From an uncultured Ruminococcus sp. (GTDB lineage: Bacteria > Bacillota_A > Clostridia > Oscillospirales > Ruminococcaceae), in contig CALFMA010000202.1 in the NCBI GenBank assembly GCA_937880065.1, positions 1-6,414 on the forward strand: 6,414 nt of DNA, in the 5' to 3' direction. Position numbers and translations under genes: made by a program. Positions 5,792 to 6,414 of the stretch are shown piece by piece; position 1 is the first letter of the stretch, and each line of letters begins with the position of its first letter. The notes under the pieces were generated by a model. It was not told the origin of the DNA. It made no database searches and worked only from the letters and a program-made list of their open reading frames with translations.

Positions 5792-6316
5792 TTACTCATT
5801 TCCGTCATACTCCTCGTATTCTCTCTCTGCAAACATATCTAAAGATTCAAGCACAGGAATAGCTCCATACTTGCCAAGAAGATAATTCTTCTCATAATCA
5901 GCATCCTTACGAATTTTGTAACCATCTTCATCAACAAAGTCTGCAAGAGAATATAGGTTGGAAAGTCCACAATTATCTTTCTCTGTAAACCATATCTCAT
6001 CTCTGCGAAGTATCCTTGCCTTCATCAGCCATGCGTCATGACAGGTAAATATGAGTTGGGCATGAGTTAGATTCTTTGTCTTATCAATAAACATGGTAAG
6101 CAGATGTCGCACAAGTAGAGGATGAAGCTTGGCATTCAGCTCATCTATAACGATAACGCTTCCGGAAGACCTTAGTGATTCCAGATAACCAAACAGGGAG
6201 AACATCTTCTTCGTTCCGTCAGATTCATCGTCTAGTGGCAACGGAACGGCTCCATTCCCGTCAACTGTACGGTGTAAAATATCAAATTTCAACTTGGTAT
6301 TCCCATTTTCGTCTTT
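5792..6316 (-). pseudogene. AAA/ABC-like ATPase (COG1106 type), 5'-truncated remnant
   Basis: The frame carries the C-terminal part of a COG1106/AAA_15-type ATP-binding protein. Counting from the TTG at 6292: a signature-like ESDGTKKMFSL (residues 23-33), Walker B VIVIDELN (46-53) followed by AKLHPLL, a switch-histidine block LIFTCHD (79-85), and the family's C-terminal YEKNYLLGKYGAIPVLESLD. Upstream the resemblance continues for only eight codons (KDENGNTK) before an in-frame TAG at 6326-6328. The N-terminal half with the Walker A P-loop, normally about 200 residues, is missing, and different sequence begins at 6318. The TTG is therefore not a credible natural start. Members of this family, often paired with RloB-like proteins, occur in restriction and phage-defence loci. 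A defence role here is inference, and this copy should be inactive. Confidence 0.8.
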
Positions 6317-6317
6317 A

Positions 6318-6414
6318 GGGCATCTCTAAAAACTCGTTTGATTAAAGAAAAAACAGATAGTATGACAGCTGCAAGGAAACCTTCCGAAGGCGTGCTGTCG
6401 CACTCCAAGGGAGG
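6318..6414. mobile_element. Probable end of an insertion sequence truncating the ATPase gene
   Basis: The ATPase resemblance stops at 6316, and GGGCATCTCTAAAAACTCG begins at 6318, a G-rich start of the kind seen at terminal inverted repeats of some DDE insertion sequences (an IS5-like end is a guess). The remainder is strongly structured: GACAGC (6364-6369) pairs with GCTGTC (6394-6399), CCTTC-C-GAAGG (6380-6390) is a palindrome, and CTCC (6403-6406) pairs with GGAG (6410-6413). No recognisable coding sequence lies in it. The other end is outside the window, so the identity stays open. Confidence 0.4.

Noticed and set aside
5158..5885. Several plus-strand open frames (86-125 codons)
   Set aside because: All lie antisense to the transposase and ATPase remnants, have no ribosome binding sites, and are Cys/Phe/Ser-rich in the manner of complementary-strand reading.
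6289..6414. Minus-strand frame open from the right edge (ending ...RDALKTKMGIPS), and a plus-strand ATG at 6362
   Set aside because: The first crosses the junction into the ATPase in the wrong frame, and neither has a ribosome binding site or a recognised family. The overlapping dyads suggest structured non-coding DNA.
1..6414. CRISPR arrays, tRNA, rRNA and riboswitches
   Set aside because: I saw no regularly spaced direct repeats, no tRNA-like cloverleaf and no recognisable riboswitch core on either strand.

Overview
The window looks like chromosome from a low-GC, cellulolytic Firmicute of the genus Ruminococcus (Oscillospiraceae) or a close relative. The main evidence is a secreted family 9 glycoside hydrolase ending in a ruminococcal-type dockerin, next to a BspA-type leucine-rich-repeat protein and a cotJ spore-coat operon. 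Strong AAGGAGG-type ribosome binding sites and AT-rich intergenic DNA agree with this.

Layout. Positions 1-1694 (minus strand) hold a secreted LRR/BspA-like protein with a propeller-like C-terminal part. That part appears cut short near the left edge, where a second minus-strand reading frame opens and runs out of the window. Positions 1695-1921 are a divergent regulatory region with one good promoter for each direction. Positions 1922-4456 (plus strand) encode a cellulosomal GH9 enzyme: signal peptide, carbohydrate-binding-like module, Ig-like domain, GH9 catalytic module, dockerin. Both divergent products are exported, and the enzyme is built to dock onto a scaffoldin.

Positions 4457-4582 carry a promoter and a nested inverted repeat that overlaps the cotJA ribosome binding site. 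Positions 4583-5130 are cotJA, cotJB (overlapping by ATGA) and only about the first 11 codons of cotJC. The operon is broken exactly there.

Positions 5119-6414 are a genomic scrapyard. They contain an 18-bp perfect hairpin, an N-terminally truncated and frameshifted IS3-family transposase with a perfect-consensus promoter in front of it, the C-terminal part of a COG1106-type AAA/ABC-like ATPase (a family often found in phage-defence modules), and a structured segment at the right edge that looks like the end of another insertion sequence. The missing cotJC body is not found on the other side of the IS remnant, so this is a deletion or rearrangement and not a simple insertion.

I see no convincing intact novel system. 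The most notable items are the decapitated cotJ operon, the inverted repeat that could hide the cotJA ribosome binding site only in read-through transcripts, the possible C-terminal replacement in the LRR protein, and the ATPase remnant of a probable lost defence locus.
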